From: Nelumbo lutea
Lineage: Eukaryota > Streptophyta > Magnoliopsida > Proteales > Nelumbonaceae
Assembly (NCBI GenBank): GCA_022828595.1
Contig: JAKGHH010000001.1
Coordinates: 122,958,999-123,022,998 of the forward strand
Direction of reading: 5' to 3'
DNA length: 64,000 nucleotides
Part shown: piece by piece, positions 24,601 through 37,900 of the stretch
Numbering within the stretch: the first letter of the stretch is position 1
Layout: each line of letters starts with the position of its first letter
Notes under the pieces: model-generated
What the model was told of the DNA's origin: nothing
Databases searched by the model: none
What the model saw: the letters and a program-made list of their open reading frames with translations, nothing else
Made by a program: the position numbers and the translations under genes

Positions 24601-27600
24601 CTGCCGTAGTGCATATTAATATGTAAAAAATAGTAGCTTTAGGCTAATTACACTAGTGAACTCCATATAACTAAGAATATACTCATTCCCAGTGACAAAG
24701 AGAGATCATTCCACCACAACCATGAGTTTCCATCTAAAGAGCCATCTTGTACAACAATCAAAAACAAAAGAACAACTGAAACTTCAAAAATCAGTCAACC
24801 CTCAGATCAACACACACCTATGACTAATATATCGAAAAAGGGAATTAACTGATCTTGAAACCCATGTGAACAAGTTCTTCGTATTGAATTGTAATACTCA
24901 AACCTCTCTAATTTGGTCCCTAAGAGACCTGGAACATCCGACCTATTACCACCTAAGAGTTTCCTTGAAGGGATGGGAATCATATTCTCATCAGGGAATC
25001 GTATTCCCTAATTTAGAAAACAGCATTTTCAAGGTTTGTTCTTGAAACAAAACCGGACCAGATCTGAAACCAAAAGAGGGAGAGGGATATACCTGATACG
25101 GAATAGCAGTAACTCCCAACATAGGTGTTCACGCCCAAAAAGATGACCAAAATCCGCCTCCACTGAAGATGACACAGCTTATGGTGAGGTAGGATCAACA
25201 GGATGGTTCTTCAACAAGAACCCTAATTCTTCAGCAAGAATCAGGCAAGGGGCTGGTGAACACGACTTTAAATTATTTCTTCTAGCATGAAACAATATCA
25301 AGAACTATTCTTGACCAGATCCAAGATAGGAGATCGAACAGGGTAGGGGCGGCAAGAGCTGGAAGGGAATTCTGCAGATTTTTGAGTGCAGCAAGCTGAT
25401 GAATTTGCCCCCTATTTATAGACTTCTTTGGATCAGCCTCCTAATTCAATTAGGAGAGAGTTTCTTGATCCAAATCTGATATTTGGATCTGGACTCTTAA
25501 ATGGATAAGACTTATCCTTTAGCTAATCCTGATCAGATTATAAATCAGAATTCACCCTTTTTTAATTAACTCACTTAAGCCCAGTTCGAAATGGACTTGC
25601 CATTTAGTCACATAACTCACTTTCCCTTTAAATGCTAGCTAGCTTGGCTCTCTTTGTATGGCGTGAGACCCTAGTATTGATCTACACATCAGCCACATGG
25701 GTTCAACCCAGCCTCTGTTACAAGGTCTGGCCGAATTCACTATAGAACATAGTGAACCCCTGAGTCCATCAATATGGGCTCTTAATGGGCCCAACATTTA
25801 CACTAAATTGTCCTTGGGTCCAGCCACCTTATGAAGGCCCAAGGATTGTGGGCAGATGCAAGATTAGCCCATCAGGTATTACCCTCAATGGTCTTACACT
25901 TAACCTCTCAGCCCTTAATGGTTAAACACTGCTCGACAAAAGATGACCTTTCCCTTGGCTGCAAGGTACAATGTTGCACTCTCTACTCACATAGATCCGG
26001 GGAATTAAAACCTTTTGCTAACATTTTGTGAAATCATAATATATAAGTATATCTCTATATAAATATATTTTGCAAAACAAATTTCAACAAGTTTGCAATC
26101 AACTACCTGCAGTTTAGGTTTCCATCATAAAGAGTGCATTCCCCGATCATTCACTTTGTTCGACAAAGGGGCTGATCTTGTCACTATGATCACCCACTCA
26201 GGTGAATTCTCAAATTGTCCCAACATACCCAAGTTTTGACCCCACTAAGGATCTCATTGATTGGCATATCAAAGATAGCCCAATCCGAGACCTAGTGCAG
26301 TGCCATAATCGAGTTTAGGGGTCAGGTGTAACATTCCAGTTTTTCCCATCTATCTCCAAGGTCCAGGGCAATACTGGAATTCTGGTCCGGTTCAGGGTTT
26401 CAAGAAAGCCCGCATTGCATGTACCTTAGGTCTCACCTTGGCAGCTGAGACAAGCCACCCTAGCCCACTTGGTGACACATCAGTGTCAGCCTTGGTAGGA
26501 TAAATCTCTCCAGATCTATCCAACGGTTATGGAGGTTCTAAACTAACACGAGTCGGTGTCCAGTTTAAGGGTATTACACAAAAACACACCAAAATAACAT
26601 GAATCAATTATGCACTTTATTCATTTACAATAAATGTCAATAAGTACATCAATCTGATTGGAGCTAAGGGAATACACTGTCTAACAGCTCCCACTTGCAC
26701 TTAGGTCCAATCGGGTACAAGCCGGAGTCCCATACTTTCCACGTGTTTCTCAAACACTTTCTGTGTCACTGGCTTAGTTAATGGGTCTGCTACATTCTCC
26801 GTTGTCGCTACCCGATGAATCTGGATGTCCCCTCTACCAACAATCTCCCGCAGTACATAGTACTTCCTCTCGATGTGCTTTGACTTTGAGTGGTCTTGTG
26901 GCTCCTTAGCCTGAGCAATGGCTCCAGTGTTGTCACACAACAGTGGAATGGGTGATGTGTTGGACGGAACTACTCTCAATTCTTGAATGAACTTCTTCAT
27001 CCAAACGACTTCCTTGGCAGCTTCACTTGCGGCAATGTATTCGGCCTCGGTTGTGGAATCTGCGGTGAATCCCTATTTGCTGCTCTTCCAGCTAACTACA
27101 CAGGACCCCATTGTAAAGATGTAATCAGATGTAGACTTTCTATCATTTGGGTCTGACTGGAAATCGGCATCTGTATACCCCTGGATCTGTAGTGAACTAC
27201 CATCGAATACCAGACAAAACTCTTTTGTCCTTCGAAGGTACTTGAGTATGTTTTTCACAGTTATCTAGTGCTCTTGACCTGGGTTAGATTGAAACCTACT
27301 TACCACACTCATTGTCTGAGCAATGTCAGGCCGAGTGCACAGCATGGCATACATGATGCTCCCTATGACTAAGGCATAGGGAACGTCTCTCATGCCCTCA
27401 ATCTCCTCGGGAGTCTTGGGAGACATACCCTTGGAGAGAGTGACTCCGTCTTTGAAAGGAATGTTTCCTTTCTTAGAGTTCTCCATACTTTTCTTTTGAC
27501 AATTTTGTCAATGTAAGTAGACTGGGATAATCCTGTTATTCTGTTCGATCTATCTCTACAGAGTCGAAGACCCAAGATGTAGGAGGCTTCTCCAAGATTT

Positions 27601-30600
27601 TTCATGGAGAATTGCTGTGAAAGCCACACTTTCACTTTATTTAACATCCCTACATCATTCTTGGATGTCATCTACATACAGAACCAGGAATGTAACCTTA
27701 TCTCCCACTATCTTCTTGTAAACAAAGGAGAATTGACCTTCATCTTCGACACACATTCAAACAACTTTGGCAGTGTTTGACACCGTGTTCATCTTGTGGA
27801 CATCGGTCCCGTCCACAGGCTGAACACCCGTTTTAAAACCCTTGTCTATTTCACATTTTAATATTTTTGTTAATAAAATATTAATTATTTTACTTAATTT
27901 TTTTTAATTTTTAAAATTTTAATGTTTTATCAATGAAATTATATTTAAAATATTTAAAATATATTTTTTAAAATTTTAATTATTTTACTATATTTTTTTA
28001 TAAAAAAATTAATATTTATCGGTTAATATTAATTCATTGATACATTTTTCAATATATTTATCATATAAAATGCAAAAATTAGATAATTATGATTAACTGT
28101 GTAGATCAAGGTTTTGAAACCGCTGTTGACTCGGATGGTCGGACCGTTTGGCCCGGGAACTGTCCAGGCAAGCGGTTCCGTTTTACCCCAAACCTGGTTT
28201 TTGGCTAAAAACCATTGAAAAAGTCAACAACCCGTTAACCCGAGCGGTCGAACCGTTGACCCGTTCAGTGTTTTTTTATTGTTTTTATTTTTAATTATTT
28301 TTTATTTTTTTAATTTGTTTGTCAGAATGGGCCATCCCTTTGAACTGGACGATTGAATTGTCGACCCAAAAACCGGTGGCCAGAATGGTTTTGTTTTCGG
28401 GTCATTTTTTAAAATGTTGGTGTAGATCATTCATAAAATGTTTATGAGATACATGAAATAAAAAAGTGTGGTGTGGGCTGGTCCACATCACGTTTACAGA
28501 ACGCCACTGTGGGTGTGGACTGATCCAGTCCACACAATTTGCCCATAGTTCAGAATAGCTGTGGACTATGGTGTGGTGTGGATTGGTCCCTGCCACAGGG
28601 TGTGGTGTGGACCAGTCCACACCCACCAATTTCTCATCCACACTACAAAAGACCCCCTTTATTACTCCTTTCAAGTTTCTAGCCTTTGAGGGATCTCCAG
28701 TGAAAGTGTCAGGTCTGGGAGCTCCTCAAATACTACCAACAAATCTAACTTGATTATATCCCAACAATCCTGAAAGAAAGCCATAGTGAAACCATCAGGT
28801 CCAAGAGCTTTAGAACTATCCATTGAAAACACAACTCCCTTTATTTCTTCTAATTCAAAATCCTTTTCCAACTGATTTGCCACCTCTGAGTCCAATTTAG
28901 GCCACTCTTACCCATCCACTCACATTCCCTTGCCTTTTGTAAATTGCCTTGAAATGATTCGTGAAAACATTAGTAATCTCCTCTTGATCATCCACAACTT
29001 CGCCATTGATCTCTAACTTTTCCACGAAGTTTTTTCTCCTTCTTCCATTAGCGATTGCATGGAAAAATTTAGTATTACCATCCCCTTCCTTAATCCATTG
29101 ATGTCTTGATTTTTGTCTCCAACACATCTCTTCCCCTTAGCACTATCTCTTCCAACTCCTTGTTCAGAGTCCATCTTAAGGTCCTTTCTTCTTCTGAGAG
29201 AGAGTTGTGTCCTTTTTCATCCAAAAGTTCAATCTGGGAAATAACACTTAATTTCTTCTCCTCCGCTCTCCCGAAATGCTCCTTGTTCCACTCTTTAATT
29301 TACCTTTTAGCCTTTGAATTTTCCTGTGAAATTTGACACCCTTCCCAAGGGTACCCACCACTTCTTCACTCCACCACTCTTTAACTTTAAGGGTAAAGTC
29401 TAGATGTGTTAACCACATATTTTCAAATTCGAAGGGTTTAGGCCCACTCAAGAAATTCCTAGTTCTAATGCTTATAGGCCAATGATCTGAAGTGACTCTT
29501 GGCAGGACCCTAGCTGACAGACCTAACGAATGTTCTCCCCAATCTGAACTAAAGATGAACCTATCCAGCCTAGAGCATCTCGGGTTAGATTGTAGGTTGG
29601 ACCAAGTGAAGACAGCTTGTTGGATGGGGATTTCTAACAAGCCATGCTCAATAATAAACTCGTTTAATCTCTTCATGTTAATTGTGATCGCTTGATTGGG
29701 GTTATTGGTCTCATTTGTAAACCTAATCACGTTAAAATCCCCACCTAAAAACCACGGGCCCTCCCACAAACCCCTTATATCATAGAGCTCTTCCCACATT
29801 TCACCTCTCTCTCCGTATCTATTCGGGCCATAGACATTCGTCAAAACCCAAGTAAACTCTTTTCCCACACCCTTAAATTTCAAAGAATCCGTAAACCAAC
29901 CTATTAGCTCTTCCATAGGCTCCATCACCTCTTTCCTCCACAAAGTCACTATACCTCCTAAAGCCCCGCATGACGGCAGAAAAGATTACCCTACACCTTT
30001 AGAGCACCACACACTTCTTACCCATTTCCTATCCCAAACTGCCACTTTTGTTTCTTGAAGCAAGACTATATCCGGGTTTTCCTTTCTAATCAAATCCTTT
30101 ATTACCCTCCTTTTCCTAGCACTACCCAACCCTGTGACATTGCAACTCAGTATCTTCATTGGCTTACTTAAATTTCCACCCTAGACACCACCCTCCCTTA
30201 CTTGGTTCCTTTCCTTCTTTCCCCCCTGGCACTGAACTCTAAGCCTGCTGCCACATCTGATTCTAATCTTTCTACCTCCGAAAGCTTTCTCTTTCTTGGA
30301 CAATCTTTTTCCTTCTTCCCCTTCTTTTTGGAATTCACTATAACACACTACTTTCAGTTTCGAGCCCATCTCTTCAGCCACTTGAGTAATTGGTTGCTTC
30401 CCCATTCCCTCACCCTCATTCCTTTCATTCCCTTTTCTTTGGCTAGCCTCCTGTAGATTCAAGCCTTCCTCACTATATCCATCTTCTGCCTCCCTCCTAG
30501 TCAGCTCCTCAAAGGAATCACAGACTAAATCCTAGATTTTATCACCTTGTGCCTTCCATTCAGCGTCCATACACCCTCCATTAATGAAAGAATGGTAGGA

Positions 30601-31889
30601 TCCATCTAATGGACGCCAAGAAGGGTGCAGAATGGGGGGCGAATTTCAAAAAAAAATTTCCTACCTTCTTCCAACTGGGAATCATATTCCCTAAAATTAG
30701 AATACTTTATTCAAGGATCCTGCTTGAACCATAAACAAACCAGATCTGAACCAAAAGGAAATAGGAAGAATTATACCTGATCCGGAGAAATAATATCTCC
30801 CAAAGTTGGTGTTCATGCCCAAAGAAGTAACCAAGATCCGCTCCTGCTGAAGATGACACAGCTGTGGATGGAACGGAACCAGCAGGGCGCGTCCTACACA
30901 CTGGATTCTTCACAAAAACCCTTTGGAAACCTTGAACACCGAATCCTTTTATCTTGCAAGACTATTGTCAAGAACTGCTTTCTTGACTTCCTGTTGCTGC
31001 AAAGATCCAATCTTCCAACAGGTAGTGGCGGCAACTGAAGGAGGAGAAGTCCAGGGACGAAGAGGGCAGAACTGTCTCTTCTCTCTGGAGTCTGTGTGAG
31101 ATCAAATCTCAGATTGCAGGATGTGTTTCTTGCTTACTCAAAACCCCTAGTTCGAAATCTGATATTTCTGCTAGGGTTTTCTCCTCTTTCTTCTTGATTA
31201 AGAAACCTCCCAATATTTTGGAAGTTATCCAAATCCAAATCAGTATTTGGATAGAGGTTAATCTTAATCCTATCTGCATATTAAGTTAGTTAACTCCTGA
31301 TCTTATCAGGAGATTACCAGATTCAAATCTAATTTGAATTTGGTCTCTTAGAGTGGATAAGGTCAAAGACCCAATCCTTTTACTAACACTAATCTCAGAT
31401 TCGCCCCATGAACTGGTGATCATATCGGCTCAGTTCGAAATGGGCTTTTGGCCCATTAAGCGTTCAGTGTTTAACCAGTTTCCAACCTGCTGCCCAATTG
31501 GGCTTCTTTGTATGGCGTGGGACCCAAGCATTGATCTACGCACCAGCCACATGGGTTCGGCCCAGCCTTTATTACAAGGCCCAGCCGAATTCACTGAAAG
31601 ACTCGGTGACCCCTTTGAGCCCATCACATGGACCCTATGGGCCCAACACTTACATTAAGTGGTCCCTGGGCCAAGCCATCTTGTAAAAACCCAGGGATTG
31701 TGGGCAGGTGCAAGATTAGCCCATCAGGTATTATCCTAAATGGTCTTACACTTAACCTCTCAACCCTTAATGATCAAGCACTGCTCGACAAGAGAAGACC
31801 TCTCCCTTGGCTGCAAGGAACAGTGCCGCACTCTCTACTCACATGGATCCCGGGAATTAAAACCTTTTGCAAATCTTTTGAAACCGTAC

Positions 31890-31945
<56 letters not shown>

Positions 31946-34900
31946 TTTGCAAAACAAAATTCCAACGATTGAATATATATATATATGTATATTAATTTTG
32001 CAAAACAAAATTCCAACGATTGAAATCAACTGCCGGCAGTTTGGTTTCCATCAGAGAGAGTGCATTCCCGATCATTACCATTGTCCGACAAAGGGGCTGA
32101 TCCTGTCACTATGACCACTCACTTAGATGAATTCTCAGACTGCCCCAACATGTCCAGGTTTTGACCCCCACTAAGGATCTCACTGATTGACACATCAAAG
32201 ACAACCCGATCCGACACCTAGTGATGTGTCATAATCGAGTCTAGGGGTCAGGTGTAACTTTCCAGTTTTGCCCATCTGTCTCTAAGGTCTAGGGCAGTAT
32301 TGGAAATTTGGTCCGGTTCAAGGGTTCAAGCAATCCTATACTGCATGTGCCTTGGGTCTTACCGTGATGGCCGAAACAAGCCATCCCAACACTTGGTGGC
32401 ACATCAGTATCAGCCTTGGTAGGATAAATCTCCCCAGACTTATCCAATGGCTGTGAACATTTAAAACTAACACAAGTTTCTATAAGTGTCCAATTTTAGG
32501 GTCTTACACAGAATTACACCAAACAACATGAATCAAAGGAATCACAGTCAGCTCCTCACTGTATCCATCTTCTGCCTCCCTCCTAGTCAGCTCCTCAAAG
32601 GAATCACAGACTAAATCCTAGATTTTATCACCTTGTGCCTTCCATTCAGCGTCCATACACCCTCCATTAAACCCTTCTTCCTTGTCTCTAACCAGAACCT
32701 GCTGGATTGTGGCAGACAATGGAAGGGACTGGATGAACTCTGTTGCACTCACAGAAGACTCATTAGTATTCTTAAAATCAAAGACTAACATACCTGGAGA
32801 GGAGGGTTTTGTTGAAGGACTTCCATAGAAAGTTTTTGTCTTGGGACTAGACCTACAAAATCTAGTTTCCAGAGGTTTGGTGTTAGACTGAGGTCGAATG
32901 GGCAGCTGAACTTGAGAAATCGACGCCCCCTTACTGGTTACACCCCTGCTTTCCTCAGAAGAACAGCTAGAAACTAAAACTGCAACACCCTGCACTTGTT
33001 GAGACCTCGAGATAGCTTCCGGATCCCCCAGGCAGTGTCCAATACCCAGGCTGGTTGGCATCTCTTCTTCCCTACCCACCTCCAAGTCGGCTTCAGAGGT
33101 GATGATAACAGTCTCACTGTCATCTTTTTTGATTTTGTCTTCCTCCAAGAAAAGCCACGCTGTGCCGAAACTTTCATCCCCTTGAAACCCAAGGGATTTC
33201 TCTGGTCGAAAACTCCCAATACTTGAAGTTTCAGATTCATCAAACTCAGAATCTTCCTCACTGAGTTCCAGAAAATCGTCCTCCTCTGCTACACCCCCTG
33301 TTAAACCGGCTCTTTTGTTTCTTGGATTACGTCTTTCCGCTGAGCCCAGCTCCGGTGCTAACACAGGTCACCACTGCAACGAGCTGAAACTCCCAGGACC
33401 TACCTTCCCTGCGTCTCTTCGAATCGGAGAAGATGATGGACCAAAGTTAGTGTCCATCATCAGTCCCTTTAGATGACCCACGTGATCACTTAAGTGGTCA
33501 CATGACTTAAATTTAAATGGGTTGACTGGGCCGGACACAAACACACCTTTAAGGGCCTGTTGAGAATCAGCCTTTGATGTAACTCGGCCCACCCCAAATG
33601 CCCTCTTATGGACTGCAGTAAAACTCTTTTTAGGCCCATTAGAACAACTCTCCCTGTGGCTAAGACAAGTTCCCTCTCTACTTGTGCCCACATGGCCCTC
33701 TTCTCTTACAACCTTACCCCCTTGCTTTTTTAAAGAAAGTTTCAGCCCTTTCTCTCCACCTTGACTAGAACCCCTCTTAGTTGGTGAAACCTGTCAAGTA
33801 GCCTTCTCCCTACCTCTTCTTTCTGTCAGAACTTGAGCATAAGATCTGTATCTCACCACCTTTTCCTCCTCCTAATGGCTCTTTCCCCTTGGTTGCTGGT
33901 AACTTTCCTTTTGAGATATCCTTCCCCAAGAATACCATTTTAGTGTAAATGTCAGCCAGATTTGAATACACCAATCCCTTGCTTCCACATAGCCTCTCTT
34001 CTTCAACCTTCTCATCCTCCTTCCTTCTCCCCTCACTCCACAAGGCAACTTCAATGGCTGTGACCAGGCAGGATACATAGAACACTCCATCAACCATCAG
34101 TTTTACTGAACGAGGGATATCTTCTAGATGCACATTACTCAAGCAAATTGCAGCTGAGTGGAGGTCTTCCACAAAGGAACCTTCCTGTCTTGCCTTACAG
34201 AGAGCAGCTATAGAATCAAACACCTCTGAGGTCCAAAGATGAAACGACAGACCCAATATCCGAACTATTACTTTGTCACTTGCATGCAGATCTTTAGAGT
34301 TTGAATGAGGCATCCATTTTGTGATAGATACAGAAGCTGAGTTCAATTTACAACACAAAGCACAGAGTTGCAACTCCTCTCCTACTACCTCAAGCAAGGC
34401 CTTACAAGACTCAAAGGGGATTAAGATGATAGTACAGTTCAAGTTTAACTTCTTTAACAACTCTTCTGCAACTGTCCTCCAGTTTTTCGGTGGTAATGTA
34501 GAAGTTACTATAAACTTTTTCTCCCACTCATTCTTGAGCTCATTGCATACCATTCTGCAATCTTTTGCTGCTTTACCCAGAATTTGTACACCTGCAACCT
34601 CTGTCTGAAGCTCTTGTTTCCTAGCTCCACCAACACCATTCCCTACCTGTAAATGTTCTTCCTTCTCAGAGCTGCTACCTTCTCCAAATCCCTCTCGGGT
34701 AAAGAAGTCCTTCAAAACATTTGACACTTCTTTCCATCCAATCCCCAACTTTCCTTTAGGAAAACAAACCATTTGTATTTTTCCTTTCCCAAAAAACTCC
34801 AGCAAAGCCACAAACCTTCCTCTAGTGTTCTTTCTCCTCTCTGCTACAAATCTCCTACCATTAACCTCTTTTGTTTCTTTGCACTCTAACTTTCAACTTA

Positions 34901-37900
34901 CCTGAACTGCTTTCTCCAAGAATGTCCGGAACCAAACTACAACTTCTTTCCCGACCAGTAATACCATGGCCTTGTTTAGTTCTCTGATTTTCAGAGCTTT
35001 CTTCCCTTTCACCCTAAAGCTTTCAAAAAGAAACTGCTTAGCCTCAACCTTCAAGGACCTTCTCCAGCTTGTTGCCATGATAAACTCTCCCATTTCTGAT
35101 CCTCTCTTTCCTTAGCTTCTTGCTTCTTATTGATGTTGAATGTCATATAAGATTCACAAAGGTGTAAAGGTTTTAGCAAGGAATAAAAGAAAGGAGTAAA
35201 GGTTGATGGATGCTTTCATGGTAACCTGGAATTTTTGGAATTGATATCACTATCTGAGACAAACATAAGAGGCCCATTCAAATGTTTTGGAGATCAAATT
35301 GTAGATGTTGCTTAAAACAGTGTTGAAAGAGATCAAATTGTAGATGTTGCTCCAGGTTGCTAATTGAACATCTGTCAAAGTTGAGCTTTGCCAATTCCTT
35401 TTAGGAGGGAGCTGATCCTGCCTGATGCACTGATGCAGAGAAAAGCTAAACGATGACTGCAAGCGAGTAACCAAGATATCATCTCCCCCAATAAAATTCT
35501 TGTTTGTTACTGATTTAAAAAAAAAAAACACGAGCCAAGAATTGAGCCTTTAACATTTGAAATTTGAATAAACTAATCTTCCTCTGACCTCCTTCATTGG
35601 AAGCTCTCTATGTGCATTCTAAATTTGTAATTTGTAATAAAATGTATGATGACACTAGGAAGTAATGTTTCATAACACTCCTTCATGGGCCCTACCCCTT
35701 TTAGGTTTGAAAATATGTGGTTGAATCATCCAGGGTTTACATAAAAAGTTAAGGATTGGTGGGAAGGAGAGAGCCCTAGAGTGAGATGGAAAGGAATGTT
35801 CTTTCATAGGAAGCTAAAGGCCCTGAAGGCTACGATTAAATATTAGAACTTATTTGTCTCTTGTACTTTTACCACTTCGGTTTGGGAATGGTGCATCTCT
35901 TTGTTTGGGTGCAGGTGGATCCTTCCTGTGAGCATACAAAGCATGTTTGATGCAATTGCGTTTTCATGGCCAAAAAAGAAAGGGAGAACTATGAGGAGGT
36001 GTATAAGAACTGCTACCTTGTGGACGATTTGGGAAGAGCGGAACTCAAGAACCTTCTTGGATAAAGCAAGAAGTTAAAAAGAAGTTTTTGAAGCAATCGA
36101 ATTTAAAGTGGTGCACTGGTTGAAGTCCCTGAAAGATTTCTCTAGTGTTGCAGCAACTTATATATTGAGGAACTGGAGGGCAGTGGCGGATTCTTCTACT
36201 GTTAAGGCTATCACAATTCATCATTGGAGCTCACCGGATAGGGACTTTATTAAATTAAATTTCGATGGTAGTAGCATAAGGAATCCAGGTCCCTCCGGCA
36301 TTGGAGGTATATTTAGAGATGAAAGGGGCAGAATTATTGCACTATATTCTGGGACGGCAGGGGAAGGAGACTCATTGAGGGCAGAAGTCATGGCTGTAAT
36401 GGAAGGCATACAAAGGGTGAAAATTCTGCACATCAGTAAACTAAGCGTGGAGGGAGACTCAAAATTGGTGATCAACTGGCTACAGGATGAGGGAATGAAA
36501 ATGTAGATGTGCAATAATGAAAGGAAGAAATTCAGATGGTTAACTAGAGAAATGGAAGTAAGGACAGGGTGGGTCAAGCGGAGTGCTGCCATAGCCGATT
36601 CATTAGCTAGGCAAGGGGTGGAGAGAGATTCATTGTTTCGGGCACAAAAGTAAGGGATTTGGGGTTTCTGTGGTGGTAGTGAACTGGCTAAAAGAAGACA
36701 ATTCTAAGCTTTGGAGTTACAGTAATGAGAAGAGAAAATTCAAATGGTTGACCAAGAATATGGAAGTTCAGTTGTAATTGGGTAAAGAGAGGTGCAAACT
36801 CTTTGCTGATGGATTGGCTAGGCAAGCAGTGAATAGGATTTCTGGGTTCTGGGCTCAGTTGTAATTGTTTTGTTCTTTTTCAGCTTGGGTGCTTAACCAT
36901 TCTCTGGGGAGTTAAGATACGTTAGCTCCCCTTTTTGTAAGCTTATTCCTATTTTATGAAATTTATTGTTATTGATAAAAAAAAAAAAAAAAACTTAAAC
37001 TGTTTTAACAGTCTGTACTTACCACTTTCTTTTCAGATTAATAAAATTGAAGTTATTGATAAAAAAAAACACTAGGAAGTAATGCCTTATTTGAGAATAT
37101 CATTAAATAGATTCCTCAGTCCTCACTGATCAAATTTTTTTCCCTTCTAGTGTGGGGGAGGAAGGTGTTTTCAGAATGACCCAATACATTCTAGCTGGCT
37201 GGACCAATTAGCTCTAAAAGTGGCATAAAGTAATTCTACAACTTTGTACCATTTGAAGAATAAAGGAAAAGATTATTAACTGCCTCACAAAATTCTTGCA
37301 GAAAATGTGAGGACAGTTACAATGTTTTGCATCTTATTTATACATATGACTATTTTTTTTGATAAATGTTGTTTATCTATATTTTATTATTGGTTAATGA
37401 TAAAAGAAATATAATGAGTACAGAGCATACAAAGATGAGCGAAATAAAAGTGAAGGGCAATACATTCAGGGCCTATAGATAGGAGATTCCACCAAGGCCG
37501 AAGCATGGGCAATCCTTCAAGGTCTCAGAAGGGATCAATCAGTGAAATTTAGGAATATCATTGTTAAGGGTGACTGACGTGTTGTAACTGGGTGGTTAAT
37601 GGTTAATCAGGACGGACCATGGAAATATGACACATTATAAGAGAACTGAGGCAGTTACGATCTGGGAGCAACAGTAAAATGGGTACCTATGGCTGCTGAA
37701 CTGGCAGATGGGTTGGTAAGGCAAGGGGTTGGAAAGGATCCAGTGTACTGGTGGTCTATCTAAGGAAACTGTAACTGTAATGCTTTCAGTGGTTGGAGAG
37801 GCTAACCACCTCTTTGTACCAACATTTCTCTTGAGCAATAAAAAGTTTTAATCTATCCAAAAAAATTATAGAAAAAGGTTAATGAAGAATGTTGTTCTAC

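Larger units (their letters stand above)
24974..27790 (-). mobile_element. Copia 3: 5'-truncated, 3' LTR plus RT/RNase H
   Basis: On the minus strand a copia RT/RNase H fragment (from about 27790 to 26701) is followed by a polypurine tract (CAAGTGGGAGC) and a 1.7-kb LTR beginning TGTTAGACAGTG. Everything upstream of the RT C-terminal half is missing, so only the 3' half of the element survives. The length of the LTR and its peptide motifs set it apart from copia 1 and 2. Confidence 0.85.
30676..32536 (-). mobile_element. Truncated solo LTR of the copia 3 family in the L1
   Basis: Starts TGGGAATCATATTCCC (LTR 3' border read on plus) and follows the LTR at 24974-26686 almost to its other end, but stops after AACATGAATCAA, lacking the last ~80 bp including TGTTAGACA. 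No internal retrotransposon sequence accompanies it. It contains an (AT)n run at 31895-31941 and a short tandem duplication not present in the other copy. Confidence 0.8.
28671..35095 (-). mobile_element. L1-type LINE, 3'-truncated, interrupted by an LTR
   Basis: Minus-strand plant L1 reading from ORF1 (35093 downward) through the ORF2 endonuclease (30159-29248) into the first part of the RT (28895-28671), where it stops abruptly. The rest of RT, RNase H and the poly(A) end are missing. The body is split by 30585-32552, where a truncated copia 3 LTR lies between two copies of a 118-bp stretch of the LINE. Without that insert, ORF1 continues directly from 32670 to 30466. Confidence 0.8.
35652..37084 (+). 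mobile_element. Chimeric LINE insertion 2 with 16-bp TSD
   Basis: ACACTAGGAAGTAATG flanks the insert perfectly at 35652-35667 and 37069-37084. Inside lie a 5'-truncated LINE with a zf-RVT remnant and full RNase H (to a stop at 36655), then a second RNase H C-terminal segment with its own 3' UTR and 17-A run (36656-36994), then ~75 bp more ending TTATTGATAAAAAAAAA. One pair of duplications encloses three 3'-end pieces. Confidence 0.85.

Noticed and set aside
31628..32114. ORFs with YIYIYI runs
   Set aside because: Translations of an (AT)n microsatellite inside an LTR.
32618..34811. Possible independent minus-strand host gene (ORFs of 248 and 333 codons)
   Set aside because: Collinear with and upstream of the L1 ORF2 endonuclease on the same strand, with stops and frameshifts; best read as LINE ORF1, though not proven.
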